This document shows positions 45,277 to 53,748 of a stretch of DNA of 64,000 nucleotides, one piece after another. The stretch is from Dehalogenimonas alkenigignens (GTDB taxonomy: Bacteria; Chloroflexota; Dehalococcoidia; Dehalococcoidales; Dehalococcoidaceae): NCBI RefSeq assembly GCF_001466665.1, contig NZ_KQ758903.1, forward strand, positions 179,900 to 243,899, read 5' to 3'. The stretch's first letter is position 1. Each line of letters begins with the position of its first letter. Position numbers and translations under genes: made by a program. Below the pieces are notes generated by a model, which ran no database searches, was not told the origin of the DNA, and saw only the letters and a program-made list of their open reading frames with translations.

Positions 45277-45996
45277 CTATTGGATACTGTTCGTTACCGG
45301 ATTCCCTATTATGCCAGCCTGAGCGGCGATGATGGCGGCGTGGGTACGACTGCGGGCCTGCAACTTGTCGATTACGTTCCGTACGTGTTTTTTAGTCGTG
45401 TCCGGGGCGATTCCCAGAGTTGATGCAATTGTTATGTTGGAGTCGCCGTTTCCCATGAGACGAAGCACGTCAACCTCTCTTTCAGTGAGATGAGCCGCCT
45501 CGGTTGTTCGTTCGGCCAAGGTTTTCCGGCCGTTTTGAAGCAAATTCTCAACCGCGGAACGCAACAGTGCCGTTGTCATCTGGGTGCTGCCTTCAACCAC
45601 CCGGAGAATATTCTGTATAAGAGCCGCCGGTGACATATCGTGCAGGAAGATATATCCGCCCGCGCCGGCATGTATCGCGTCAATTACATAGGAATCGTTG
45701 GGGTTCTCCGTCAATACCAGGACTGCCACTTCCGGAAACTCATCTTTAATCTGCCTTGTAATCTGGACGCCGTCCAACTTGGTGTTCCGGGTTTCAGTCA
45801 ATACAACACTGACAGGCTGTTCGCTGCCCTGGGCGCGTTTTATTAATTGCATCGCCCGGTGTTCGTCCGAAGCATCGCCGATCACTTTAATCCTGTCATC
45901 TTTTATGAGAATGGCTTGCAGACCTTCCCGGACAACCGGGTTGAAACCAATCAACAGAACCCCCAGCGTATCCATTTCACGTTGTTTGGCGGCCAT
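45277..45996 (-). CDS. NarL/LuxR-type regulator with degenerate receiver
   Basis: This regulator has about 239 residues. The C-terminal LuxR HTH is intact: LTEREVDVLRLMGNGDSNITIASTLGIAPDTTKKHVRNV. The receiver domain lacks the acidic pair (LLIGFNPVVREGL where DD is usual), and the phospho-acceptor Asp is a Glu (VVLTETRNTKLDGV). It therefore cannot be phosphorylated in the normal way. GAGGTG sits six bases before ATG 45996, which I prefer to an upstream TTG 46101. It probably controls the radical SAM unit downstream. Confidence 0.8.
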   Translation of the reverse strand: MAAKQREMDTLGVLLIGFNPVVREGLQAILIKDDRIKVIGDASDEHRAMQLIKRAQGSEQPVSVVLTETRNTKLDGVQITRQIKDEFPEVAVLVLTENPNDSYVIDAIHAGAGGYIFLHDMSPAALIQNILRVVEGSTQMTTALLRSAVENLLQNGRKTLAERTTEAAHLTEREVDVLRLMGNGDSNITIASTLGIAPDTTKKHVRNVIDKLQARSRTHAAIIAAQAGIIGNPVTNSIQ

Positions 45997-46294
45997 TTCC
46001 AGCACCTCTGCATCTAACTTGAAGCAACCTTGTAATGTTTCTTTTATACCACTATCAGGTACTATTAATCCACCTAACGCGGCTTTGTCAGGGGTATTCA
46101 ATATCCCCCTATTGGGAGGGGGCGCTGAGGTACGCCCGCCAGCACTTAGATGCCTGCCTTACAACCGCTGGAAAGGGTTGCGCGCTCCAACACAGGGTGT
46201 ATAGTTTGATAGGTTGGGGAACTGTCCCCATTACGCCCGGATCCCCTCCAAAGGAATACCGGGGGAAAAAGTTTTGTGAAAGAGGAGGAATGCC

Positions 46295-46480
46295 ATGGCG
46301 GCTAAGTTCGTAATCTATAAGGACAAATCAGGGGAGTTTCGCTGGAAGTTGGTCCACACCAACGGGCAGGTCATAGCGAATTCGGGAGAGGGTTACAAGG
46401 CTAAAGTGAACGCAACCAACGGCATGAAATCAGTCGTTGAGAACGCGCCGATTGCGACCGTTGAAGACCTGGCAACTTAG
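46295..46480 (+). CDS. DUF1508 (YegP-like) protein
   Basis: This 61-residue single-repeat DUF1508 protein reads KFVIYKDKSGEFRWKLVHTNG, VIANSGEGYKAKVNATNGMKSV. Longer YegP proteins carry two such repeats. AGGAGG stands six bases before ATG 46295. The role is unknown, though members are often stress-induced. It opens a run of small stress/envelope genes. Confidence 0.88.
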   Translation: MAAKFVIYKDKSGEFRWKLVHTNGQVIANSGEGYKAKVNATNGMKSVVENAPIATVEDLAT

Positions 46481-46559
46481 ATCAATTACTCATGATCCAA
46501 AAACCAGGTATGTTTCTTCCCAGGGAAAAATAACACCATATGAAGGAGCGATAATCTGA

Positions 46560-46733
46560 ATGGACCTCCTATTAATCATCGTGATTATTCTGGTTATATT
46601 ATGGTTCACCGGCTGGCGCACCAGTTGGGGAAAAGGACTGTTTTCCGATCAAAAGCTGGTACACATCCTGCTGGTACTGGCAGTGATAATCCTGGTGATC
46701 TGGCTGCTGCAAGCGGTGCTTCACCTTTTCTAA
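46560..46733 (+). CDS. small membrane protein (lmo0937-like)
   Basis: This 57-residue protein has two hydrophobic helices (LLLIIVIILVILWFTGW and LVHILLVLAVIILVIWLLQ) joined by a short polar loop, the layout of DUF5670/lmo0937 proteins. GAAGGAG lies upstream. A similar protein is encoded at 47314-47460, so the gene is duplicated within 750 bases. Probably stress-related, by association. Confidence 0.78.
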   Translation: MDLLLIIVIILVILWFTGWRTSWGKGLFSDQKLVHILLVLAVIILVIWLLQAVLHLF

Positions 46734-46761
46734 TCAACATAAATCCAGTGAAAGCCAAATT

Positions 46762-46848
46762 ATGGTTAGTCTAATTCTAATTATAATGATTGTAACCGCT
46801 GCCGTATCAGCGGCTCCCAAAATTGGCGAGCGGAACCAGGGGGCTTAG
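46762..46848 (+). CDS. possible 28-residue hydrophobic peptide
   Basis: ATG 46762 opens MVSLILIIMIVTAAVSAAPK and stops at 46848. The ribosome site is weak. It lies between two likely genes in a run of tiny membrane proteins, which is the only support. Confidence 0.25.
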   Translation: MVSLILIIMIVTAAVSAAPKIGERNQGA

Positions 46849-46925
46849 TGTTGGCGTATATCGCACAAAAGCAAATTTTGCTGGTGAATCCTCAGGAACC
46901 GCCTGATGTCCTCTGCTTTGCAACC

Positions 46926-47135
46926 ATGATAGGGATGAAGGAGGCCTGTGAAATTCTCAATATTTCCATTAACACTTTGAGGCGTTGGTGCTATTCAGGC
47001 TTGATAAAATCATGGCGGATATCGGCACGGGGAGATCTGAGAGTGACGAAACAGGATGTTTTACTCCTAACAGCAGAAATAAGGCGAAACGGTTTTAGCA
47101 ACATACACAGAAATGGAATGGAGATGCGTACATGA
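46926..47135 (+). CDS. MerR-like HTH protein
   Basis: This small DNA-binding protein of about 69 residues reads MKEACEILNISINTLRRWCYSG followed by the wing SWRISARGDLRVTKQDV. It has no effector domain. ATG 46926 fits the domain start; a GTG at 46848 would add 26 residues. It overlaps the next small gene by four bases (ATGA). It may regulate this run of small genes. Confidence 0.72.
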   Translation: MIGMKEACEILNISINTLRRWCYSGLIKSWRISARGDLRVTKQDVLLLTAEIRRNGFSNIHRNGMEMRT

Positions 47136-47281
47136 ATACCGGGGAACAAGGACCGAATCCAAATGCTAAAGCCTATGAACATGCCAGTGACCATGCCAGA
47201 TTTAAAAGACCAGAAGTGGCAAAGGAAAAAATAAAACCGAATAAAAACAGTAAAAACCAAAAACATGGGAAGCAAAAATAA
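47132..47281 (+). CDS. 49-residue basic hydrophilic protein
   Basis: A very Lys/Asn-rich small protein (NAKAYEHASDHARFKRPEVA, then KEKIKPNKNSKNQKHGKQK). It starts inside the stop of the HTH gene (ATGA overlap), which supports translation. No family known; composition suggests nucleic-acid contact or disorder. Confidence 0.5.
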   Translation: MNTGEQGPNPNAKAYEHASDHARFKRPEVAKEKIKPNKNSKNQKHGKQK

Positions 47282-47313
47282 CTGTTTTGAAATAAATAAA
47301 GAAGGAAGACGTG

Positions 47314-47460
47314 ATGTTACTACTAATTGCTATTATTCTCGTGATTCTATGGGCACTTGGGCTGTTCGCCTTCAGTCTGGGCGGACTTGTACATATCGCC
47401 CTGGTTCTGGCGGTAATTCTGATCATCGTCTGGCTGCTTAAAAAGATCGTCAGGATTTAA
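47314..47460 (+). CDS. small membrane protein (lmo0937-like), second copy
   Basis: This 48-residue protein has the same two-helix design as 46560-46733 (LLLIAIILVILWALGLFAF and LVHIALVLAVILIIVWLLKK). GAAGGAAG precedes ATG 47314. The two copies look like a tandem duplication with the HTH and basic genes in between. Confidence 0.75.
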   Translation: MLLLIAIILVILWALGLFAFSLGGLVHIALVLAVILIIVWLLKKIVRI

Positions 47461-47522
47461 CCCCGGGAACAGTCGCCCGCAATACCAAACTTGAATCACA
47501 ACAAGCTACCAAAGGAAACAGT

Positions 47523-48236
47523 ATGGGAAAATCTTCAACGATAACAGAAAAGTCAAAACACAGCCATTCCACTTTCATACTTTACGGCGTAGTGTTTTGG
47601 GTACCTGTGGCTCTTGTTTTTTATGTCATATTCTTCTTGTTTAGCAATGCCGAAAAGATCGGCAGAGGGATTCTCGGTCTTGTCGTTCCGGATAACTGGC
47701 TATTCTTCGGCCTTGGAGCTATTTTTTGTCTGGCAATTATTTATTGCACCGGTCTTGTCCTAAAACTCACCAAACTCGGGAAAGTACTGTCAAAAATCCC
47801 GTTTATCGGACTGTTTTTCGGGCAGGGTGAGATTATGACCATCGGTCGCCTGGCCAATATGCAACCCTGCCTCTTCCTGTACTCTCCCACCTGCCTTTCA
47901 TATGGCTGGATCCTCTCAGAGGAAAAAGTCAAGATGAGCCGGCAGAAGGCGCTGTTCCCAATCATCAATATCTATTATCCCAACGTGCCCACTCTAATCA
48001 CCGGGCAGGTCTATGCGGCCAGAAAAGATACCGTTATGAAACTGGCAAATTCCTCAAGAGAGGTTATCGACTTGCTGCTCTATGCTTTCCGCAGTCCCGC
48101 AGCGTTGGAATATATCCCGTGGGAAGACGAATCGCAAGACAATTTTCAGGAACGCTCCAAGTATTTCGGCCTTAAGCTTGATACCGGCAAAAACCCTGAG
48201 TTAGACGCCACCGACATGGGCACTTCTCCTCCATAA
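47523..48236 (+). CDS. DUF502-family membrane protein
   Basis: The 237-residue protein has two helices (ILYGVVFWVPVALVFYVIFFL and WLFFGLGAIFCLAIIYCTGLV). A conserved soluble part follows with SKIPFIGLFFGQGEIM and LITGQVYAARKDTVMKL. DUF502 proteins are integral membrane proteins of unknown role, often near stress genes. GGAAAC precedes ATG 47523. Length agrees with the family. Confidence 0.75.
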   Translation: MGKSSTITEKSKHSHSTFILYGVVFWVPVALVFYVIFFLFSNAEKIGRGILGLVVPDNWLFFGLGAIFCLAIIYCTGLVLKLTKLGKVLSKIPFIGLFFGQGEIMTIGRLANMQPCLFLYSPTCLSYGWILSEEKVKMSRQKALFPIINIYYPNVPTLITGQVYAARKDTVMKLANSSREVIDLLLYAFRSPAALEYIPWEDESQDNFQERSKYFGLKLDTGKNPELDATDMGTSPP

Positions 48237-48262
48237 GGCTGGCGACCTGTACCGATCTGGTT

Positions 48263-49204
48263 TCACCCAGGCAGTGGCCTGACCGGGAGTGATTCTGTCT
48301 CTATATACACTCGCGTTGCCTCTGGATACTCGCCCCGAATATCACTTTCGATGCGACGGATTGCCTCGTAAGTTTGTTCGGCAGTAACGCCGTTCTTGAA
48401 GTTAACGCCGAGATTGATGAGAAGAGCCTCAGGGCCGACGTACATTGTAAGGATATCCGTTGCTTTGTTTACTGCCGGATCAGACTCCACGCGCTTGCGA
48501 ATGTCAGCCAGTGTCTGTGCGTCGACACCTTCCCCGAGCAATAAACCCTTGGTTTCAAAACCAAGGATAAAAGCTACCGCCATCAACAACAGGCCGATCA
48601 TGATTGATGCTACGCCGTCAAGGTAAGGATTATCTAACAGATGACCGAAGAATACACCCAAAAAAGCGAACAGCAGGCCGATCAAGGCTGCGGTATCCTC
48701 CAGGACGACGGTGTACGTGCTCGGATCCTTTGTCGATTTGATATAATCCCAGCCGCCTGCTTTACCTTTGACTTTACGAAACTCTTTAATAGCCACCGAT
48801 AACGACCATGCCTCGATAATTGTTGCGATCCCAAGAACAATATAGTTCGCCGCCGGATTACCTAACACAGTCTCAGGCGCCACATGCCGGATGTGGGAAA
48901 TTCCTTCATACAACGACATACCGCCGCCGATCCCAAAGATAGACACCGCCACCACCAGCGTCCAGAAGTAGAGAGCTTTGCCATGACCGAAAGGGTGGTC
49001 GGCGTCGGCAGGCCGGGACGACTCTTTCAAGCCGTGCAGTAATAATCCGCCATTGCCGGTGTCAACTAAGGAATGGATGCCTTCGGAGATCATTGCCGAA
49101 GAGCCTGTGATCGCCGCCGCGGCAAATTTAATTACGGCAATAGCAAGATTGGCGATAACCGCCGCGATGATTGCCATCTTGGACCCTCGATGACTGCTTT
49201 TCAA
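48263..49204 (-). CDS. cation diffusion facilitator (CDF) metal exporter
   Basis: This 313-residue proton-coupled exporter carries zinc or another divalent metal. Helices 1-6 fill residues 8-230. The metal-binding HxxxD/HxxD pairs are visible in SMISEGIHSLVDTGNGGLLL and FFGHLLDNPYLDGVAS. The cytoplasmic end reads LLGEGVDAQTLADIRKRVES. The start lies 64 bases from a divergent Crp/Fnr regulator gene that may control it. Metal choice cannot be told from sequence. Confidence 0.88.
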   Translation of the reverse strand: MKSSHRGSKMAIIAAVIANLAIAVIKFAAAAITGSSAMISEGIHSLVDTGNGGLLLHGLKESSRPADADHPFGHGKALYFWTLVVAVSIFGIGGGMSLYEGISHIRHVAPETVLGNPAANYIVLGIATIIEAWSLSVAIKEFRKVKGKAGGWDYIKSTKDPSTYTVVLEDTAALIGLLFAFLGVFFGHLLDNPYLDGVASIMIGLLLMAVAFILGFETKGLLLGEGVDAQTLADIRKRVESDPAVNKATDILTMYVGPEALLINLGVNFKNGVTAEQTYEAIRRIESDIRGEYPEATRVYIETESLPVRPLPG

Positions 49205-49268
49205 CGATTTCTCCTTAATCAGGGTGTCACAAATTGTAAACTTCGGTCTCAGGGCGTAATATTTCTTT

Positions 49269-49916
49269 GTGAACGTTCAGGCTGCCGAAAAACTCAAGGC
49301 CTTTTTTTCTCAACATCGTTATCTGCAATATAACAAAGGCGAACTCTTGTTAAGGGCAGAAGATGACCCTTCCGGCGTCTACTACCTGCATGAAGGAGTC
49401 GTTGACCAGTACGTCATCTCCGAAAAAGGCGATGAATTCATCGTCGCCTTCTATGAACCCGTCGCCGTATTTCCCCTTGCCTGGGCAATCAACGGCTCTC
49501 CTAACATATTCTTCTATGAAGCGCTTACCGCCTCCGGCCTTTTTCGGGCGCCTAAAGCTGAATTCTTAAAATTCATCGAGAATGAACCTCAGGTGATCCT
49601 CGCGCTCCTAAGGATGGAAATAAGCCATACCGATGAATTACTCTCCCGAACGGTTTACCTCACGGAAGGGAGCGTGCACTCAAAACTAATCACCGTGCTT
49701 TTAACAGGCGTTAAGCGGTTTGGTAAAAAAACAGGTGCGAATTCGGCCACCCTCGAATTTAAAATTACTGAGACAAAACTCGCCTCGACTATCGGTACCA
49801 CTCCTGAGACAATAAGCCGGGAGTTGAAGCTGCTCAAAGAATCGGGATTAATCCAATTCAATAAGAATATTCTGACGATCAACGATATCGCTAAGTTGGA
49901 GAAAGAACGCTCGTAA
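49269..49916 (+). CDS. Crp/Fnr-family regulator
   Basis: The 215-residue protein has an N-terminal cyclic-nucleotide-type barrel (YLQYNKGELLLRAEDDPSGVYYLHEG) and a C-terminal winged helix (TKLASTIGTTPETISRELKLLKESG). The recognition helix has ETISR, the ExxSR pattern that reads TTGAT-N4-ATCAA. No N-terminal cysteines are present, so it is not an FNR-type oxygen sensor; a haem, metabolite or redox signal is more likely. Four such boxes lie within 2.3 kb downstream. Start GTG 49269. Its 3' end overlaps the next minus-strand gene. Confidence 0.85.
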   Translation: MNVQAAEKLKAFFSQHRYLQYNKGELLLRAEDDPSGVYYLHEGVVDQYVISEKGDEFIVAFYEPVAVFPLAWAINGSPNIFFYEALTASGLFRAPKAEFLKFIENEPQVILALLRMEISHTDELLSRTVYLTEGSVHSKLITVLLTGVKRFGKKTGANSATLEFKITETKLASTIGTTPETISRELKLLKESGLIQFNKNILTINDIAKLEKERS

Positions 49917-50274
49917 AGTTCTTTGTGATGGTTTCCTCGACTGGAACCATTGGTTTCGTTTCAAGATCCTCCGGCCACCCTTCTGGCAGTAAAAAACCCT
50001 GCCACAGGCCTTCACCCACCAGCAGTTCAAGATGCAGTTGGCTCGCCAAGCCCGGTTCGTCTTGAACCCGATATATCCTGTATTTCCCGGCGGCGAGAGT
50101 GCACAGTGTCTTGACCGGCTGCTTGGGAGCCAGCCGTATTTTGATGCCTCCAGCCGTCTCCCAGATATAGACTCTTCTCTCGTCATCCAGGGCGAGTATC
50201 AGAAATTTCGAGGCGTCATCCATCTCCTCGAGATGATAGAGACCTTTGTTAACCAACTGAATCATATGAGGCAT
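49891..50274 (-). CDS. unknown protein with FNR boxes upstream
   Basis: The protein has about 127 residues, beta-rich, with RRVYIWETAGGIKIRLAPKQ, AAGKYRIYRVQDEPGLASQ and LLVGEGLWQGFLLPEGWPED. No family recognised; it may be a small ligand-binding barrel. ATG 50274 is favoured; a TTG at 50298 would fall inside the regulatory site. The two FNR-type boxes at 50301-50337 lie 27-63 bases upstream. Its end overlaps the convergent regulator gene. Confidence 0.6.
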   Translation of the reverse strand: MPHMIQLVNKGLYHLEEMDDASKFLILALDDERRVYIWETAGGIKIRLAPKQPVKTLCTLAAGKYRIYRVQDEPGLASQLHLELLVGEGLWQGFLLPEGWPEDLETKPMVPVEETITKNFTSVLSPT

Positions 50275-50300
50275 GTTACACCATTCGGCCGCTGGCAACC

Positions 50301-50337
50301 TTGATCCAAATCAAGACTCTGCCTTGATTCTTATCAA
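50301..50337. promoter_or_regulatory. pair of FNR-type boxes
   Basis: TTGATCCAAATCAA (50301-50314) and TTGATTCTTATCAA (50324-50337) are both perfect TTGAT-N4-ATCAA palindromes, with centres 23 bases apart. They lie just upstream of the 49891-50274 gene on the minus strand. The same paired design recurs at 51447-51483. Confidence 0.8.
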
Positions 50338-50483
50338 TGCCCCCAGGGAAGAGTGAGTCTGTCCCGGAACCAATGCATCGACCGTTGTCGAGTGACCTGA
50401 CCCGTAGAGGCGGCCATAAAAACGTGCCGCCTGGTCGAGTCCATTTATAAACAATCACTCTCGATGCAAAGTACATGAGAAGT

Positions 50484-51311
50484 TCAATTTGCCGCCAGGC
50501 TCAGAATCTGTTTCATTGAATTGCGGGCGGCTCTCTCGCCTTCCAAAATGCACTCATCAACACGATGGAAATCCGCCCACCCGATATGATCAACATTCGG
50601 TTCGATCACGATATCCGCAACCGGAAGGCAGTTTTTCGATGCCTGAAAGCCAATCAGGTTCATTGTCTGAAATGCTATGTCAAAGAGGTTGGGCCCTTTT
50701 GAACCATCCCTCCGGTTTCCCCAATCGACATCTTCTTGTCCTTTTGATGAGACGGAAACTCCAATGACAACATCTGCGCCCAAATCCCGCAGGATCCTGG
50801 CCGGGATGGGGGACACGAGCCCTCCATCCACAAGGTACCTGTTGGCTTTTTTGACCGGCGGCAGCAGTATCGGTATTGAGCAACTCGCCATCACCCCTCG
50901 CCAGACTTCGCCCTGATCAATGACGATCTCGCGGCCGTCACCGATATCAGTGGCCAGACATACAAAAGGAATCTCTAAAGACGAGAAGTCAACTTCGCCT
51001 ATTATCACCCTCAGCGCCTCTGCAATTTTTTGCCCGCGGATCAGGCTGGACCGCGGTACTGAAGGTTCGACGAAAAGTGACAGTCTTTTTTGCCCAAATC
51101 CGCGGGCGATTTCTTTCATTCGTTCGGAACCAACGCCCTGAGCGTACACCGCACCGATTAACGCTCCCATGCTTGTCCCGGCTATCAGATCCGGCTGAAT
51201 GCCTTGTTTCTCCAGCTCGGCCAATACCCCGATATGAGCGAGGCCTTTGGCGGCGCCACTTCCGAGGGCGAGGCCGATTTTTTTCTTTTTAGAACCTTTA
51301 GCTTCTGCCAT
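50484..51311 (-). CDS. patatin-like phospholipase
   Basis: This 275-residue lipid acyl hydrolase has the oxyanion-hole motif ALGSGAAKGLAHIGV, the nucleophile Ser in IAGTSMGALIGA (GxSxG) and the catalytic Asp in YLVDGGLVSPIPARIL (DGG). The family cleaves fatty acids from phospholipids. A longer reading is possible, but ATG 51311 (MAEAKGSKKKKIGL) fits the domain start. It lies between the two FNR-box pairs. Confidence 0.88.
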   Translation of the reverse strand: MAEAKGSKKKKIGLALGSGAAKGLAHIGVLAELEKQGIQPDLIAGTSMGALIGAVYAQGVGSERMKEIARGFGQKRLSLFVEPSVPRSSLIRGQKIAEALRVIIGEVDFSSLEIPFVCLATDIGDGREIVIDQGEVWRGVMASCSIPILLPPVKKANRYLVDGGLVSPIPARILRDLGADVVIGVSVSSKGQEDVDWGNRRDGSKGPNLFDIAFQTMNLIGFQASKNCLPVADIVIEPNVDHIGWADFHRVDECILEGERAARNSMKQILSLAAN

Positions 51312-51446
51312 TTCACCAGACTCCAACCATCGGTAATATAACCTCACCACTGGTAGGCGGCTGCCGCTTCTTATGGAATGAAAATTCCAAATATCAATTC
51401 TTTCTTTTATATAAATGAATAGTAACTTCCGCCGCCAGCGGCAACC

Positions 51447-51483
51447 TTGATCCAAATCAAGTTTTCGCCTTGATGTTTGTCAA
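51447..51483. promoter_or_regulatory. second pair of FNR-type boxes
   Basis: TTGATCCAAATCAA (51447-51460) is perfect. TTGATGTTTGTCAA (51470-51483) has one mismatch in the right half. Centres are again 23 bases apart, and the flanks (GGCAACC before, GCC after the second box's start region) match the first pair, so the element was duplicated. The nearest downstream start on the plus strand is HdeD at 51536. Confidence 0.8.
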
Positions 51484-51535
51484 AGCCTTTCTTGGAGAAC
51501 GAGCCTATGATTAAGAAAAAACAAGGAGGGAACAA

Positions 51536-52084
51536 ATGTTAAGTTCACTGTCTCGCAACTGGTGGCTCCTGGCGCTACGGGGTATCGCCGCAATCATCTT
51601 TGGGGTTCTAGCGCTTGTCTGGCCTTCACTAACGGTATTGAGCCTGGTGGTGCTCTTTGGGGCACTGGCTTTCGTGGAGGGGGTTTTCTCGATAACCACG
51701 GCCATCGCCGTACATAAGAAAAACGAGTATTGGTGGGCTATCCTGCTCGCCGGCGTGGCCGGGATCATCATCGGGTTGATTACCTTTTTCTGGCCTGATG
51801 TGACCGCATTAGCTCTGCTGTACCTGATCGCCTCCTGGGCGCTGATCACCGGCGGCTTTGAAATCGCGGCTGCGATAAAGCTGAGGAAACTCATTAATAA
51901 TGAATGGGTGATGATCCTTGGCGGCCTTTTATCGATCCTCGTCGGCGTTCTGCTGGTGGTCTTCCCCGGCGCGGGAGCACTGAGCGTGATTTGGCTGATC
52001 GGGTCGTTCGCCATCGCGTTTGGAATTCTGCAAATTGTTCTGGCTTTCAAGGTGAAGAGCCTTGCCCCTCAGACGCATGACTAA
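51536..52084 (+). CDS. HdeD-family membrane protein (DUF308)
   Basis: This 182-residue protein has six predicted helices in three hairpins, with the repeated glycine pattern LRGIAAIIFGVLALVWP, GVAGIIIGLITFFWP and LGGLLSILVGVLLVVFP. In enterobacteria HdeD is linked to acid resistance; elsewhere the role is unknown. GGAGG lies seven bases before ATG 51536. FNR-type boxes at -53 to -89 suggest anaerobic or stress control. Confidence 0.9.
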   Translation: MLSSLSRNWWLLALRGIAAIIFGVLALVWPSLTVLSLVVLFGALAFVEGVFSITTAIAVHKKNEYWWAILLAGVAGIIIGLITFFWPDVTALALLYLIASWALITGGFEIAAAIKLRKLINNEWVMILGGLLSILVGVLLVVFPGAGALSVIWLIGSFAIAFGILQIVLAFKVKSLAPQTHD

Positions 52085-52199
52085 AGCCTTTATGGTTAGA
52101 AGAAAAACAGATCAAGAAAAATCAAACCAAGATGGGTAAATTGCCTGGGGATATAGCATCCCAGCAACACAGAAAATAATAAAAATGAGGAGAATGAAT

Positions 52200-52832
52200 A
52201 TGGACACCCACACTAAAATGGAAGCCGAACTTGAGGTAGTGCTGCGCTACTGGGCCAAGGCGCTGGACGAGATCGAAGCCGAAGAAGCCGCCGAAGAAAA
52301 GGCCCTTCAAGCTGAAATGGCCGCGGCAAAAGCGGAGATTGAAATGAGCGTTCAGGAGAAAGCAGCCGAAATACAGGCCAAATATGATACCGCTTTCGAT
52401 AGGCTCACCAACACCCTGGATGAGCAAAACGAAAAACTGGTTAATGCCCTGGAGCGCCTGGATGTCGATCTCGCCGAAGCTGAAGGTCAAGTAAAAGCAG
52501 ACTTGAAAGCGAAGCAAGCGGCGCTGCGATCGGATCTCTCCAAGCTGCGGAAGAATATGCAGACAGGTTTTGAAACACAGCTTGAACACCTTGAAAAGCG
52601 GATAAACGAACTTGAGAAAATGGATCAGGCGGCGGACGCGAAGGTGAGAGCTTGGATTAACAGCCGTGTAACGGAACTACGCCAGGGAGTTGAGGAAGCA
52701 AAGCAGGATGCGCAACGCCTGAAGGAGATAGATCAAGCCACGTGGAAAGAACACAAGGTCAAGGTTGAACGGGCGATGGCAGAGCTGAAAAAAGGCTACC
52801 AGAAGGCAGTCGCAGAGTTAAAAGACACCTGA
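52200..52832 (+). CDS. coiled-coil protein
   Basis: This protein of about 210 residues is almost entirely charged coiled coil (KAEIEMSVQEKAAEIQAKYD, FETQLEHLEKRINELEKMDQ). No signal peptide or membrane helix. GGAG precedes the ATG; an earlier in-frame start at 52185 is possible. It follows hdeD and ends in a strong hairpin, so it may share the FNR-controlled transcript. Role likely structural or stress-related. Confidence 0.68.
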   Translation: MDTHTKMEAELEVVLRYWAKALDEIEAEEAAEEKALQAEMAAAKAEIEMSVQEKAAEIQAKYDTAFDRLTNTLDEQNEKLVNALERLDVDLAEAEGQVKADLKAKQAALRSDLSKLRKNMQTGFETQLEHLEKRINELEKMDQAADAKVRAWINSRVTELRQGVEEAKQDAQRLKEIDQATWKEHKVKVERAMAELKKGYQKAVAELKDT

Positions 52833-52857
52833 TTGAGGCGGACTTTAGAACTGAAAA

Positions 52858-52895
52858 GGAAGGCAGCTTTGAACCGGAGTTCAAAGCTGCCTTCC
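52858..52895 (+). terminator. long perfect hairpin after the coiled-coil gene
   Basis: A perfect 17-bp stem (GGAAGGCAGCTTTGAAC with its complement) closes a CGGA loop, 26 bases past the stop codon. No U-run follows, so termination would be weak or bidirectional, or the hairpin may protect the mRNA end. Confidence 0.65.
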
Positions 52896-52981
52896 CGGTC
52901 TGCTGAGAGGTAGACGCCCGAGGTCTTGCTCTAACGCGCATTAGGAACCGAAGGTACTTTCACGGAAAGAAGGCAAATAGG

Positions 52982-53623
52982 ATGATGGAAGAAAACGGAA
53001 CTGCCTCTCAGACAGTGCTAAACTCGAATAAGGGACACATCACCGTCTGGTTATTAGGGACGATCGTCATGATTGGGGCAATCATGATAACCCTGGAGAT
53101 TAGCCAGAGAAATATCAGTACTTTTATTTCCACCCAGGAAAAATACATTATTGCTTTAGAGGCTACGGTCCTGGTCGCTTTTCTAGTAGAGCTGCTGGCC
53201 AGGCTTACCGTACTCGGATCGCGTTTACCTAGGATGATCCAGCACACAGCTCGCCTGAGGCTTGTGGTTCGAATCGTCGGGTATTCTACGGGTTCGTTAT
53301 TCGTGCTGTCGATACTTGCATCAAATCCAACGCTTGGCATCAGTATCGCAGCAATAGCAGGCGTGGCCGTGGCATTCGCCACCCAGAACATCGTGGCCAG
53401 CATTTCGGCGGCTCTGATACTCACCAACACCCATATCGTGAGAATAGGTGAGGAGATTTCAGTTAATGATATCCAGGGTACAGTCGAGGACATCGGAGTG
53501 ACTCATACTGTGCTCTTAGCCGATGATGGGGTGGTTTTCGTGCCGAATTCCGTGTTAATTTCAAGCCCGGTGCGTCGTAAAAAAAGAATGACTGAGAGCG
53601 GCGGCAAAGCTGATGAATGGTGA
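52982..53623 (+). CDS. MscS-type mechanosensitive channel, C terminus frameshifted
   Basis: The 213-residue protein has three helices, then the MscS pore helix (ISIAAIAGVAVAFATQNIVASISAAL) and beta domain (RIGEEISVNDIQGTVEDIGV, VFVPNSVLISSPVRR). The family usually has a longer C terminus. Compared with the remnant at 57513-57688, four extra bases (about 53588-53591) shift the frame, so the end reads KKRMTESGGKADEW. The shifted-back frame goes on as LRAAAKLMNGDSK. The pore part is whole, so the channel may still work. Confidence 0.75.
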   Translation: MMEENGTASQTVLNSNKGHITVWLLGTIVMIGAIMITLEISQRNISTFISTQEKYIIALEATVLVAFLVELLARLTVLGSRLPRMIQHTARLRLVVRIVGYSTGSLFVLSILASNPTLGISIAAIAGVAVAFATQNIVASISAALILTNTHIVRIGEEISVNDIQGTVEDIGVTHTVLLADDGVVFVPNSVLISSPVRRKKRMTESGGKADEW

Positions 53624-53748
53624 TTCAAAAACTCACCAGGTTCGTCAGAGCGAGCTGGAAAGTTCTGTCTGTCGGGCATTTTGGTGAGCCACATCGTACG
53701 ACAGACAGTACTCCTATCTTTGAGATAAAGGTCGATGCACTGGAATGA

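Noticed and set aside
53265..53285. GGTTCGAATC sequence that looks like a tRNA T-arm
   Set aside because: It is within the MscS coding frame, and no acceptor, D or anticodon stems can be formed around it.
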